Assembly: GCA_020053355.1 (NCBI GenBank)
Contig: JAGVNI010000006.1
Coordinates: 1-64,000 of the forward strand
DNA length: 64,000 bases
Reading direction: 5' to 3'
Origin: an archaeon
GTDB taxonomy: Archaea; Micrarchaeota; Micrarchaeia; Anstonellales; Bilamarchaeaceae
Shown: positions 1 through 7,584 of the stretch, one piece after another
Numbering within the stretch: the first letter of the stretch is position 1
Layout of the letters: the number at the start of each line of letters is the position of its first letter
The notes under the pieces: model-generated
The model's input: the letters and a program-made list of their open reading frames with translations, nothing else
Database searches by the model: none
What the model was told of the DNA's origin: nothing
Translations under genes and position numbers: made by a program

Positions 1-77
1 AAAAGACGGGCTTATGGTTACAGGGATTTGGAGTATTTCAGGCTGAAAATCTTGCACAGTTGTGGGTGGAGGTCATC

Positions 78-386
78 CTAAAGTTGGAGAAGAGCCATTA
101 TTTCATAAAGGTCTTTCATTGAGGATATGGGACATAGGTTCGTCCCTTCCTGGTGCCTTGTCTTGATGCACGTGCCGCACGCGAGGATGGAGCCCCCGCC
201 AGCGAGGAATTTGCCCGCCTCTGCGATGCAGTTGAATTTTTCACTGCTGGCTTTCACATACTCGACGCCTTTTCCAATCAGGAAAACCTTCGTTTCGGTG
301 CCTTCCTTTCTGGAGAAATTTCCGAGCCGGAATGCGTTCCATACAGTTTCCGCGTCGTCTGTGGAAATCACGATGCCGAGTTTCAT
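78..386 (-). CDS. DsrE/DsrF-like small sulfur-relay family protein
   Basis: The 102-aa product begins with a beta strand (LGIVISTDD) followed by an alternating alpha/beta pattern typical of the DsrE fold. It carries a Cys pair in ACGTCIK near residue 70, the place where DsrE-type proteins keep their reactive cysteine. Family members move sulfur as a persulfide or act as small cytoplasmic proteins of unknown role; the exact partner here is not visible. The start is supported by a GGGGTGG Shine-Dalgarno-like stretch just upstream of the ATG. The gene is divergent from the next gene and has no sulfur-pathway neighbours, so the physiological role is inference. Family assignment is fairly good, function is open. 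Confidence 0.7.
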   Translation of the reverse strand: MKLGIVISTDDAETVWNAFRLGNFSRKEGTETKVFLIGKGVEYVKASSEKFNCIAEAGKFLAGGGSILACGTCIKTRHQEGTNLCPISSMKDLYEIMALLQL

Positions 387-486
387 TCTGCCACCCCTTT
401 ACCAGGCACCCTCAGCGGGTATATGACGCCTCGGTATATGATAGGGATAGGAAAGAATTTAGTAATCTTGCGGAGCGGCGAAACCA

Positions 487-495
487 ATTAATAAT
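487..495 (+). promoter_or_regulatory. TATA-like box for the gene at 516
   Basis: ATTAATAAT is centred 25 nt upstream of the ATG at 516, the archaeal TATA-to-start-site spacing, which suggests a leaderless mRNA. Confidence 0.45.
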
Positions 496-515
496 GTTTC
501 AGTAGATAGTCAATC

Positions 516-845
516 ATGAATGGCGGAAAGAGGGTAAGCACGCGCGCGAGGTACCACGAGGAGGCGCCCGACGTGAGCGCAACCGGCATAGGCAAGTGCT
601 ACCCCAGGTTCAGGATGTTCTTCTCCAGGAAAAACGAGGCGTTGGAGCTCATCCAGGACGATTACAGCATCAGGGTGCCCACCCAGGTCGAGGCCGAGCG
701 TTTCAGAAAGGACTTGACGGCTGCCGCGGCAGGAGACCGCAAGGTCGCAAGGTTCCTGGAGGAGTTCCCGGTTCTTGTTTTCAGGGATGCCGAGCCCAAA
801 GCGGAGGGACCTGCGGGGGGGCAGTTGCCACAGGGTTCCGGCTAA
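516..845 (+). CDS. Small hypothetical cytoplasmic protein
   Basis: This 109-aa ORF is not recognised. It has a basic N-terminus (NGGKRVSTRARYHEE), a central mixed region with an amphipathic stretch (ALELIQDDYSIRVPTQVEAERFRKD would be helical in part) and a Gly/Pro-rich tail. There is no membrane segment or signal peptide. A TATA-like box 25 nt upstream of its ATG supports a real leaderless gene. Its 3' end overlaps the 3' end of the convergent gene at 842 by 4 nt. No domain was identified, so no function is proposed. Confidence 0.5.
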   Translation: MNGGKRVSTRARYHEEAPDVSATGIGKCYPRFRMFFSRKNEALELIQDDYSIRVPTQVEAERFRKDLTAAAAGDRKVARFLEEFPVLVFRDAEPKAEGPAGGQLPQGSG

Positions 846-1210
846 TACATCAGGCAGGTGCAGTTTCCTGGAGGCTTCGGGGCGCTCTTGTTTGTGCAGT
901 ATGCGCCGCAGTACGACGCTGTGTTAAAACCCACGTTGTAATCAGAAACACAATCATACGCGGGCTTGAAACCGAGTGATGCAAGCAGGGGCGGCGCAAT
1001 GATATAGATGCTTATCGAGATTGCGGCGATTGCCAGAATTGATATTCCGGCCAGCCACAGAAGCGGCTTCTTCGAGGTTTTAGGCTTGCCGCTGTTGACG
1101 AAATGGTTCGCGATGAAAAGAAGCAGGCTGAGGATGATGCAAATCATTCCGAATGCGCCAAGGAATGTTTTCGTAGTAGTGCATAATTGACGAAGGGCTT
1201 CATCCGGCAT
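842..1210 (-). CDS. Small Cys-bearing membrane protein, possible permuted paralogue of 48741 and 49254
   Basis: The 122-aa product has an N-terminal block LCTTTKTFLG leading into a first membrane helix, then a second long hydrophobic stretch (about residues 52-75) ending IYIIAPPLLASLG, and a Cys-rich tail with five or more cysteines, probably outside the membrane. The same two blocks occur in the proteins at 48741 and 49254, but there the IYxxxPLLxSL-plus-Cys block comes first and the LC..K block second, so this one looks circularly permuted. A TATA-like TTTTTATATC lies about 37 nt upstream on the minus strand. Function unknown; disulfide formation by the Cys tail is inference. Confidence 0.6.
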   Translation of the reverse strand: MPDEALRQLCTTTKTFLGAFGMICIILSLLLFIANHFVNSGKPKTSKKPLLWLAGISILAIAAISISIYIIAPPLLASLGFKPAYDCVSDYNVGFNTASYCGAYCTNKSAPKPPGNCTCLMY

Positions 1211-1302
1211 GTAAATCGCCTAGAGATTATTCACTGCGGGAGGATATAAAAAGTGGAGAAAAGGTTAGGGAAATACCTAAGAACCGGAAATTCTCAGGCA
1301 CC

Positions 1303-2316
1303 CTACTTTTTCAGCCTCAGCGCCTCTTCGACTGATTTTATGATGCCTGCTGAATCAATGCTATATTTCTTGTAGAGTTCCGCGCAGTTCCCAGACTCGC
1401 CGAAGGAATCCTTCACACCGACACGCACAAGCGGTACTGGATGGGATTCGCAAAGGACTTCTGCAATCGCGCCTCCAAGGCCGCCATTCACCTGGTGGTC
1501 CTCGGCCGAGACCAGGACGCCGCACTTCTTTGCATATTGGGCGATTGTGGCCTCGTCAATCGGCTTTATGGAATGCATATCTATTACTGCGGCATCGATG
1601 CCCTTCTTCTTCAATTCTTCTGCGGCCTTGAGGGCCTCGAAGACCTGCAGGCCGCACGCGAAAATGGCGACGTCCTTGCCATCCCGATAAACGTTCGCCT
1701 TTCCAATCTCGAACGGGGTTTGGGGGGTGGTGAAAACAGGCGTGTTCTCGCGGGAGGTGCGGATGTATGCCGGGGTTTTGAGTTTTGCCGCCGCAAGCGT
1801 GGCTTTTTTCGCCTGTTCCAAATCGCACGGCACAAGGACGGTCATGTTTGGAAGCGCGCGCATCATGGCGATATCTTCCAGAATCTGGTGCGACGCGCCG
1901 TCAGGGCCGACGGAAAGGCCTGCGTGTGAGGCGTGGATTTTGACGTCTGAATTGCTGTAGCAGACCGAGACGCGTATCTGGTCGAAATTCCTGCCCGGCG
2001 AGAACGCCGCGAATGCGGATATGTACGCTTGCTTGCCGCACGCCGCAATGCCGGCTGCGATGCCTGCGAGGTTCTGCTCGGCAACGCCCACCTGGACGAA
2101 ACGGTCCGGGTATTTTTCCGCGAACCAGTGGGTGCGCGTGCTTTCGGAGACGTCGGCTGTCAGCGCCCATACGTTTTGGTCTTTTTCGCCAAGCTCCAGG
2201 AGGGCTTTCCCAAAGCCGTCACGGCTCGCTTTTTTCGGCACTGTGGCGGCAAATATGTCTGGGACGAGATTCATAGCGGTTTTCTGTTCCGGGTTCCCGG
2301 TTTCGTTGTCAGCCAT
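1303..2316 (-). CDS. Transketolase, C-terminal (pyrimidine-binding) subunit
   Basis: A 337-aa half-transketolase as found in archaea, where the enzyme is made from two genes. Transketolase moves two-carbon units between sugar phosphates with thiamine diphosphate in the cytoplasm. The segment QVGVAEQNLAGIAAG carries the Glu that activates the cofactor, followed by the HASHAGLSVGPDGASHQ substrate loop; the last third is the transketolase C-terminal domain. The ATG directly follows the TGA of the N-terminal subunit gene (TGAATG), so the two are translated from one mRNA. The first 25 residues are a poorly conserved extension. Related 1-deoxyxylulose synthase is unlikely because of the split form and the rpe neighbour. 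Confidence 0.92.
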   Translation of the reverse strand: MADNETGNPEQKTAMNLVPDIFAATVPKKASRDGFGKALLELGEKDQNVWALTADVSESTRTHWFAEKYPDRFVQVGVAEQNLAGIAAGIAACGKQAYISAFAAFSPGRNFDQIRVSVCYSNSDVKIHASHAGLSVGPDGASHQILEDIAMMRALPNMTVLVPCDLEQAKKATLAAAKLKTPAYIRTSRENTPVFTTPQTPFEIGKANVYRDGKDVAIFACGLQVFEALKAAEELKKKGIDAAVIDMHSIKPIDEATIAQYAKKCGVLVSAEDHQVNGGLGGAIAEVLCESHPVPLVRVGVKDSFGESGNCAELYKKYSIDSAGIIKSVEEALRLKK

Positions 2317-3189
2317 TCATATCGCCTCCAGCTTCTTCATCTCTTCGGCCAGTTCCTTGAGGGCAAGGTCGCCTTCATCCTTGTTCGGGCTCTTCCCATG
2401 CCAGCCGAATTTCTTCTCCATGAACGAAACTCCCTTCCCGCTTATCGTGTTGGCGATAATGACGGATGGCTTGTCAGTGCATGACTGCGCCATCCCGAAT
2501 GCATGCAGGATTGCGTTAAGGTTGTTGCCGTCAATGACGATTACATTCCACCCGAAGGAGGAGAATTTGTCGGCGAGGGGCTCAAGCGGGAGGACTTCGT
2601 CGCTCGTGCCGTCAATCTGGATGTTGTTCCGGTCTATTATGGCCACGAGGTTGTCGAGTTTGTACTTGGATGCGAGGAGGAACGCTTCCCAGACCTGGCC
2701 TTCGTCCAGTTCACCATCACCTAGAAGCGCGTATACGCGCCAGTCTTTCTTTTCCCTTTTCCCTACGAGCGCCATCCCGACCGCCTGGGATATCCCCTGG
2801 CCGAGAGGGCCTGACGAGTTCTCTATGCCCGGGAGCGCGCCTTTGTGCGGATGCCCCTGCAAGGGTGAGCCGAGCTTCCTCAGGCTGATGAGCTGCGCTT
2901 TCGGGAAATAGCCGGCTTCGGCAAGCGTCGCGTAAAGAACCGGGCAGATGTGGCCGTTGGAAAGCACGACGCGGTCGCGCGCATCCCATGAAGGGTTGGT
3001 CGGGTCGTGACGGAGGGCACCGAAATAGAGGGCCGCAAATACGTCCGCCATGCCGAGAGAACCGGCGGGGTGGCCGCTTTTCGATTCCACCAGCATCCGG
3101 ATTATGTCCTGCCTAATCGAATTGGCGGCAATGGCGAGCCGCTTCATGTCCGTCTTGATTTCCGCAAGTCCAGGGTCAATGGGTTTCAT
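2317..3189 (-). CDS. Transketolase, N-terminal (TPP-binding) subunit
   Basis: This 290-aa protein is the diphosphate-binding half of a split transketolase. It shows the SGHPAGSLGMADVFAALYF opening, the ENSSGPLGQG loop and the thiamine diphosphate motif GDGELDEGQVWEAF ending in the NN of DRNNIQIDG. It must pair with the downstream subunit at 1303 to be active in the non-oxidative pentose phosphate pathway. Its start overlaps the end of the rpe-like gene by 14 nt, and its stop abuts the next start, which makes a three-gene operon rpe-tktN-tktC. The ATG at 3189 gives MKPIDPGLAE; an inner Met at residue 15 is an alternative start. Confidence 0.92.
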   Translation of the reverse strand: MKPIDPGLAEIKTDMKRLAIAANSIRQDIIRMLVESKSGHPAGSLGMADVFAALYFGALRHDPTNPSWDARDRVVLSNGHICPVLYATLAEAGYFPKAQLISLRKLGSPLQGHPHKGALPGIENSSGPLGQGISQAVGMALVGKREKKDWRVYALLGDGELDEGQVWEAFLLASKYKLDNLVAIIDRNNIQIDGTSDEVLPLEPLADKFSSFGWNVIVIDGNNLNAILHAFGMAQSCTDKPSVIIANTISGKGVSFMEKKFGWHGKSPNKDEGDLALKELAEEMKKLEAI

Positions 3190-3826
3190 GGGAACACCCC
3201 TTAAGCGCGCGCTCTTTCAGGCGTGCAATCGCGCCTTTGATGTCTTCTTGTGCGAATATGGCGCTCGCCGCTGCGAGCAGGTTGGCGCCGCTGGAATAAG
3301 CGTGCGACACGGTCTCGTTGTTCACGCCGCCGTCGACTTCAATGTCGAGTGCGGGGAAAAGTTCGCGGAGCTTCCTTACCTTGTGCTCCATCTCATAAAT
3401 GTATTTCTGCCCGGAGAATCCTGGCCGGACGGTCATGACGAGCACGCGCTCGGCCTTCGGGACGAATGGGAGCAGCTTCTCAAGCGGGGTCTCCGGGTTG
3501 ATAGCAAGCCCGAGGCGGCCCCCGACCTTCTTTACCGCCGCTTCCACCGCATCGAGTGTGGTTATGGTTTCGACATGGACAAGATGCATGTTCGGCCCGC
3601 GGATTTTTTCTATCCAGCGCTCGGGGTCTTTCACCATCCAATGGAATTCGTAGAGCGCTTCCGGGAGGTCGTGCAGGCCGTCGATGCCGATTGTCTTGTT
3701 CGGCACGAAAATCCCGTCCATGATATCTATCTGGATTTCACGAACGAGACCCCGGACCTGGCCGATGCGGCGAAGAAGGTCCTCCCGGCTCTTCACAAGG
3801 ATGGCTGGTATGACCTCTGGCTCCAT
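3176..3826 (-). CDS. rpe: Ribulose-phosphate 3-epimerase family protein
   Basis: The 216-aa product follows the ribulose-phosphate epimerase TIM-barrel plan: IPAILV at strand 1, IQIDIMDGIFVPN with the metal/catalytic Asp, FHWMVKDPE with the His, VMTVRPGFSGQ phosphate loop region and IEVDGGVN with the second Asp. The enzyme interconverts ribulose 5-phosphate and xylulose 5-phosphate, which supplies the transketolase encoded just downstream by overlapping genes. Some positions differ from the bacterial consensus (PGFSGQKYI rather than PGFGGQ), so a related sugar-phosphate epimerase is possible, but operon context supports Rpe. Confidence 0.82.
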   Translation of the reverse strand: MEPEVIPAILVKSREDLLRRIGQVRGLVREIQIDIMDGIFVPNKTIGIDGLHDLPEALYEFHWMVKDPERWIEKIRGPNMHLVHVETITTLDAVEAAVKKVGGRLGLAINPETPLEKLLPFVPKAERVLVMTVRPGFSGQKYIYEMEHKVRKLRELFPALDIEVDGGVNNETVSHAYSSGANLLAAASAIFAQEDIKGAIARLKERALKGCSHETH

Positions 3827-3945
3827 ACGTTTAACCCCGAATCGGCGTCTTATGGCTCCCGCATGCCCTATAATAGGATTGCCCCCCGCGAATATTTAAA
3901 GATACCGAAAATACGGCGGCAGGCGGCGCGGCGGGCGGCTGATAA

Positions 3946-3983
3946 TATTGGTAATGTATTGGTGGAAAACCAATAATTAAAAA
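3946..3983 (+). promoter_or_regulatory. Operator-like TATTGGT repeats and TATA box ahead of the AbrB-ABC operon
   Basis: TATTGGT occurs at 3946-3952 and again at 3957-3963, 11 bp apart (one helical turn), and its inverse ACCAATA lies at 3969-3975, making a 7-bp hairpin with loop GGAAA. AATTAAAAA (3975-3983) follows as a TATA-like box about 27 nt before the ATG at 4006. The layout suggests a repressor site that would block TBP, perhaps bound by the first gene product; that last point is inference. Confidence 0.5.
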
Positions 3984-4005
3984 CCCGGGCGGGCAAATGC
4001 GCCTC

Positions 4006-4227
4006 ATGAAACTGGACCTCAAGGACATCGTCCATGCCCAGGAGACTGCGCTAACGATACGCGGTTCGCGTAGGCGTACGACCGTCCCGGGCGAAATAGT
4101 GAAGTACCTCGGCCTTGAGGACGGGGAGAGGGTCCGGTGGGTGCTGCTCAAAGACGGCACGCTCCTAGTAGTCACCGGAGCCAGTAAGGGGCTCGCGAAA
4201 AAAATTCGGGAAGGGTTTGAAAAATGA
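4006..4227 (+). CDS. AbrB/SpoVT-type DNA-binding protein
   Basis: A 73-aa protein with the SpoVT/AbrB swapped-hairpin signature: GSRRRTTVPGEIVKYLGLEDGERVRWVLLKDGTLLV. Such dimers bind DNA as regulators or antitoxins. The start chosen here (MKLDLKDIV) sits about 27 nt after a TATA-like box, while the ORF-track start at 3997 is only 18 nt away. Its stop overlaps the ABC substrate-binding protein start by 4 nt, so it is the first gene of the transporter operon and a good candidate for its autoregulator. No toxin gene is adjacent, which argues against an antitoxin role. Confidence 0.78.
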   Translation: MKLDLKDIVHAQETALTIRGSRRRTTVPGEIVKYLGLEDGERVRWVLLKDGTLLVVTGASKGLAKKIREGFEK

Positions 4228-5264
4228 ACAAATTGCTGCTTGCGGCTGCGGCCGTTGTCATATTGGCTCTTGCGGGATTGCTGCTCTTTGGCGGGGAACA
4301 CCCGCAAAGCGCGAATAAAACAGAGGTCAGGATAGGGTATTTCCCGAACATGCTGCATGCCCAGGCCCTGGTAGGGCGGGCGCAGGGGACATTTGAGACA
4401 GCGCTCGGCGAGGAAGCGGAAATCACGATGATTCCTTTCAATGCCGGGCCCTCAGTAATAGAGGCCATGTTCGCAGATGAAATCGACATTTCGTACATCG
4501 GGCCGAACCCGGCGATTAATGGGTATATCAAATCGAACGGCGAGGCGCTCAACATAATAGCCGGCGGGGCAAGTGGCGGCGCGGTGCTTGTAGTGCGCAA
4601 CGATTCCGGCATCGAAAAGCCTGCGGACTTCGCCGGAAGGCGCGTGGCAAGCCCGCAGCTGGGCAACACGCAGGACGTGGCATTGCGGGCCTGGCTTATG
4701 GAAAACAACCTGACGATAGGAGCCGGGGAAAACGACGTCGAAGTGATTCCCACAGCAAACCCCGACATACTCACGTTGTTCCAGAAAAAAGAGATTGACG
4801 GCGCATGGGTCCCGGAGCCCTGGGGGGCGCGCCTCGTGCAGGAAGGCGGTGGCAGGGTGTATCTGGATGAGCGGACCCTTTGGCCCGATGGGAAGTTCGT
4901 GACCTCGAACGTGATTGTCAGCAGGAAGTTCCTGGAGGCGCACCCGGATCTCGTGAAAAAGTTCCTGATTGCGCATGTCAACCTGACCATGTGGATAAAC
5001 CAGAACCCGCAGGAAGCCAAAACCATCATGAACGGGCAGATAAAGAACCTCACTTCGAAAGCCCTGCCGGAGGCAGTGCTTGACGAGGCGTTTGGCAGGT
5101 GCGAGATAACATACGACCCGGTGAGCACGTCGCTCGCGCGCTCGGCACAGAGCGCTTACGACCTCGGGTTCCTCGGCGACACGGAACCGGACCTCGCAGG
5201 GATATATAACCTTACTTCCATAAACGAGGTTCTGGGGGAAGGGAATCTTGGGGAAGTAAGATGA
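4224..5264 (+). CDS. ABC transporter substrate-binding protein, NitT/TauT (SsuA-like) family
   Basis: The 346-aa protein has an N-terminal membrane anchor (residues 3-22, LLLAAAAVVILALAGLLLF) with no lipobox Cys, followed by a periplasmic-binding-protein fold of the NMT1/SsuA type: VRIGYFPNMLHAQALVGRAQG, IDISYIGPNPAINGY, and GAWVPEPWGARL near residue 195. Homologues bind alkanesulfonates, taurine, nitrate, bicarbonate or thiamine precursors; the sequence does not tell which. It overlaps the AbrB gene by 4 nt and the ATPase gene by 4 nt, completing a regulator-SBP-ATPase-permease operon. In an archaeon it would be displayed on the outer face of the membrane by its N-terminal helix. Confidence 0.88.
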   Translation: MNKLLLAAAAVVILALAGLLLFGGEHPQSANKTEVRIGYFPNMLHAQALVGRAQGTFETALGEEAEITMIPFNAGPSVIEAMFADEIDISYIGPNPAINGYIKSNGEALNIIAGGASGGAVLVVRNDSGIEKPADFAGRRVASPQLGNTQDVALRAWLMENNLTIGAGENDVEVIPTANPDILTLFQKKEIDGAWVPEPWGARLVQEGGGRVYLDERTLWPDGKFVTSNVIVSRKFLEAHPDLVKKFLIAHVNLTMWINQNPQEAKTIMNGQIKNLTSKALPEAVLDEAFGRCEITYDPVSTSLARSAQSAYDLGFLGDTEPDLAGIYNLTSINEVLGEGNLGEVR

Positions 5265-6094
5265 AGAAAGAGCGCAAGGATGGGAGCCGGCCGCAAGGAA
5301 TGATGGCTGAAATCGAGATACGGGACGTCTGGAAAGAGTTCGTGATGAAGGACGGGAAGCTGAGCGCCCTCGAAGGCATCAGCATCGGCGTCCAGAAAGG
5401 CGAGTTCCTTTGCATCGTCGGCCCAAGCGGCTGCGGAAAATCCACGCTGCTCAGCATAATAGCCGGACTGACCAGGCCGGAGAAAGGAAGCGTGCGGGTC
5501 GGCGGCCGTGAGGTAAGCGAACCGGGGCCGGACCGCGTAGTCATGTTCCAGGAATCCGCCCTGTTTCCCTGGCTGACCGCCATCCAGAACATCGAGTTCG
5601 GCCTCAAGATGAAGGGCGTGGAGGAGAAAGAGAGAAGGAGAGTGGCCCTGAAGTACCTGAATCTCGTGAACCTTGAGCGGTTCGAGAATTCATACATCCA
5701 TGAGCTTTCCGGCGGGATGAAGCAGAGGGTTGCCCTCGCAAGGGCGCTCGCGATGGAGCCGGAGGTCCTCCTTATGGACGAGCCGTTTGCGGCGCTCGAT
5801 GCGCAGAGCCGCGACCAGTTCCATATCGAATTGCAGCAGATTTGGATGAAGACCGGGCAGACGATAATATTCGTCACGCACAACGTGAGCGAGGCGGTGT
5901 GCCTTGGCGACCGGGTGGTGCTTTTCACGTACCGGCCGGGAAGGGTGAAGAAGGAGTTCCGGGTCGTTTACCCGCGCCCGCGGGAATCGCGCGGCGTGCC
6001 GAAACTGGCCGCCATCACTTCAAGGATACTGGGGGAACTTCGTGTCGAGTTCGAAAGATACATGGCAGAGGCATTGCATGATGGGAGAAACTAG
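5261..6094 (+). CDS. ABC transporter ATP-binding protein, NitT/TauT (SsuB/TauB) family
   Basis: This 277-aa ATPase powers the importer of this operon. Walker A is GPSGCGKSTLL (about residue 55), the Q-loop is MFQESALFPWLT, the signature LSGGMKQRVALARAL, Walker B VLLMDEPFAALD and the H-loop FVTHNVSEAV. The QESALFPW segment is typical of the SsuB/TauB/NrtD group. The ATG overlaps the SBP stop (ATGA) and the permease gene begins inside its last codons, so all are co-translated. The N-terminal 15 residues are a charged extension; the inner Met at residue 14-15 is an alternative start. Confidence 0.92.
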   Translation: MKKERKDGSRPQGMMAEIEIRDVWKEFVMKDGKLSALEGISIGVQKGEFLCIVGPSGCGKSTLLSIIAGLTRPEKGSVRVGGREVSEPGPDRVVMFQESALFPWLTAIQNIEFGLKMKGVEEKERRRVALKYLNLVNLERFENSYIHELSGGMKQRVALARALAMEPEVLLMDEPFAALDAQSRDQFHIELQQIWMKTGQTIIFVTHNVSEAVCLGDRVVLFTYRPGRVKKEFRVVYPRPRESRGVPKLAAITSRILGELRVEFERYMAEALHDGRN

Positions 6095-6848
6095 CCTGAC
6101 GTTCATCATTTTCCTTCTTGCCTTCATCGTGCTATGGCACGTGGTGGCGCAGGCCGGAATCTGGCCCAGCTACATATTCCCGTCCCCCGTGGAAGTGCTC
6201 TCGGCCATGTTGCACGGGATAGACGATGAGAGCTTCCTCCATGGCACGATAGCGAGCCTGAAACGCATGGCCATCGGATTCGGGGTGGCGGTATTCATCG
6301 GGGTGGCACTCGGCGCAGCCATATCGCAGAGCAGGGTTCTTGAGCGCACGCTCGGCACGCTGATGCTCGGCGTGCAGACGCTCCCGAGCATCTGCTGGCT
6401 CCCCCTCGCCATCCTATGGTTCGGCCTGAATGACAAGGCCATCATCTTCGTTGTCGTCGCCGGCGCGGTCGGCTCCATCACCATGGCGATAAGCGCCGGG
6501 ATATCGAATGTCCCGCCCATTTACATCAACGCCGCAAGGACTATGGGCGCCAAAGGCTGGAGCCTGTTTTCCGAGGTCGTCTTCCCGGCCGCCCTGCCCA
6601 CCATGGTCTCGGGCATCCGGCAGGGATGGTCTTTCGCCTGGCGCTCGCTGATGGCCGGGGAGCTGCTGTATGTCAGCGCCGGCCTTGGGCAGCTCCTCCA
6701 GATGGGGCGCGAACTGAACGACATCAACCAGGTCGTGGCGGTCATGATTGTGATAATGAGCATCGGGTTCCTGATTGAGCGCCTCGTATTCACCACCATC
6801 GAGGAGGACGTGCGGAGGAAATGGGGCCTTGTGAAGCACAAGACGTGA
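6078..6848 (+). CDS. ABC transporter permease, NitT/TauT (SsuC/TauC) family
   Basis: About 256 aa with six hydrophobic segments. The cytoplasmic coupling motif is seen around YINAARTMGAKGWSLFSEVVFPAALP, matching the binding-protein-dependent permease EAA loop. LPSICWLPLAILWFGLNDKAIIF is the usual SsuC mid-region. The start is taken at the ATG ATG pair at 6078/6081, which overlaps the ATPase gene by 17 nt; the ORF-track start at 6042 adds 12 residues that read the ATPase frame. This closes the operon; no other subunit follows. Substrate is unknown. Confidence 0.88.
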   Translation: MMGETSLTFIIFLLAFIVLWHVVAQAGIWPSYIFPSPVEVLSAMLHGIDDESFLHGTIASLKRMAIGFGVAVFIGVALGAAISQSRVLERTLGTLMLGVQTLPSICWLPLAILWFGLNDKAIIFVVVAGAVGSITMAISAGISNVPPIYINAARTMGAKGWSLFSEVVFPAALPTMVSGIRQGWSFAWRSLMAGELLYVSAGLGQLLQMGRELNDINQVVAVMIVIMSIGFLIERLVFTTIEEDVRRKWGLVKHKT

Positions 6849-6866
6849 AGGGGGGCAGCAAAGTTG

Positions 6867-6977
6867 TGCAACGCGCGAAGCGCGCACGCAGGTTGCAGAA
6901 AGTGGAGGAATAAGTTTTTAATAACTTCCCCGCATAAATGATATAAACACACGAGCGGAGGCGCTGCGCGAAGCGCG
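6867..6977. repeat. GC-rich hairpin and two copies of GCGCGAAGCGCG
   Basis: The 12-mer GCGCGAAGCGCG occurs at 6873-6884 and 6966-6977. The first copy is enclosed by TGCAAC (6867-6872) and GTTGCA (6892-6897), giving a long stem. They lie between the permease stop and the next gene and flank an AT-rich stretch with TATA-like sequences. They could be terminator stems or a small dispersed repeat. Confidence 0.45.
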
Positions 6978-7066
6978 TTGCGTCATGCTTGGAGAGGGAA
7001 AAAAACTGAAAAAATGGGAATATATTTAAAAATTTAATCGTAATAGAAAGGTAGCAAGGATGAAAA

Positions 7067-7498
7067 ATGAAATTGGACCACATACATATTACGGTAAACG
7101 CGAAGATCGATCCATCTTTTAAGGCGCTGCCGAAGGACGATGCGAAGCGTTTTGTGGACAGGCTGCTTAAGGAAATACACATGAAGCCCCTAGGCCCTAT
7201 AAACTGGGCCGACGCCGAGGACCTTGATTTCCCCGGGCAAAGCTTCGTGCAGATGATTACCACCAGCCACTGCTCGCTCCACTTTTTCAACCACAAGGAC
7301 GGCACGAACGAAATCTACTTCGACCTCTATTCGTGCAAGCCGTTCGACTCGGAGAAGGTTGTCGAGCTTCTGGATGAGAAGTTTTGCCTCAAAGAGTGGC
7401 ACGGCGTCCTGTACAACCGGGCAAGCGACGGCAAGCCACAGGTAAGGATGATCGGCACCGCGGCCAAGGAGTTCATGGTGGCGAAAGTCCGGAACTGA
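7067..7498 (+). CDS. S-adenosylmethionine decarboxylase-like protein
   Basis: The 143-aa product has the AdoMet decarboxylase pattern: after an N-terminal beta strand (DHIHITVNA) comes FVQMITTSHCSLHFF and then YFDLYSCKPFDSEKVVELL, comparable with the ESHxxIHTWPE...DVFTCG core of SpeH/AdoMetDC. The Ser before His (candidate for pyruvoyl formation), the His and the Cys are present, but the Glu normally before that Ser is Thr, so self-cleavage may be altered. AdoMetDC supplies decarboxylated AdoMet for polyamine synthesis; no spermidine synthase is nearby. The gene stands alone, with TATA-like ATATTTAAAAA upstream and a T9 run after the stop. Function beyond the fold is tentative. Confidence 0.55.
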   Translation: MKLDHIHITVNAKIDPSFKALPKDDAKRFVDRLLKEIHMKPLGPINWADAEDLDFPGQSFVQMITTSHCSLHFFNHKDGTNEIYFDLYSCKPFDSEKVVELLDEKFCLKEWHGVLYNRASDGKPQVRMIGTAAKEFMVAKVRN

Positions 7499-7513
7499 AT
7501 CGCCCGTTTATTG

Positions 7514-7522
7514 TTTTTTTTT
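7514..7522 (+). terminator. Poly-T terminator
   Basis: A run of nine T residues lies 15 nt after the stop codon at 7498, as expected for intrinsic archaeal termination. Confidence 0.55.
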
Positions 7523-7584
7523 CATTTCCCCCTTGCGCAAGCCAGGCGCAACGGTTTAAATCTGCGCGCAAGGAAAGGAAGGGC

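Noticed and set aside
3831-4358. 175-aa minus-strand ORF
   Set aside because: It crosses the AbrB/SBP starts and the operator; both sense genes are supported.
4172-5128. 318-aa minus-strand ORF
   Set aside because: It is antisense to the SBP gene of the ABC operon; the sense product has full family motifs and coupled starts.
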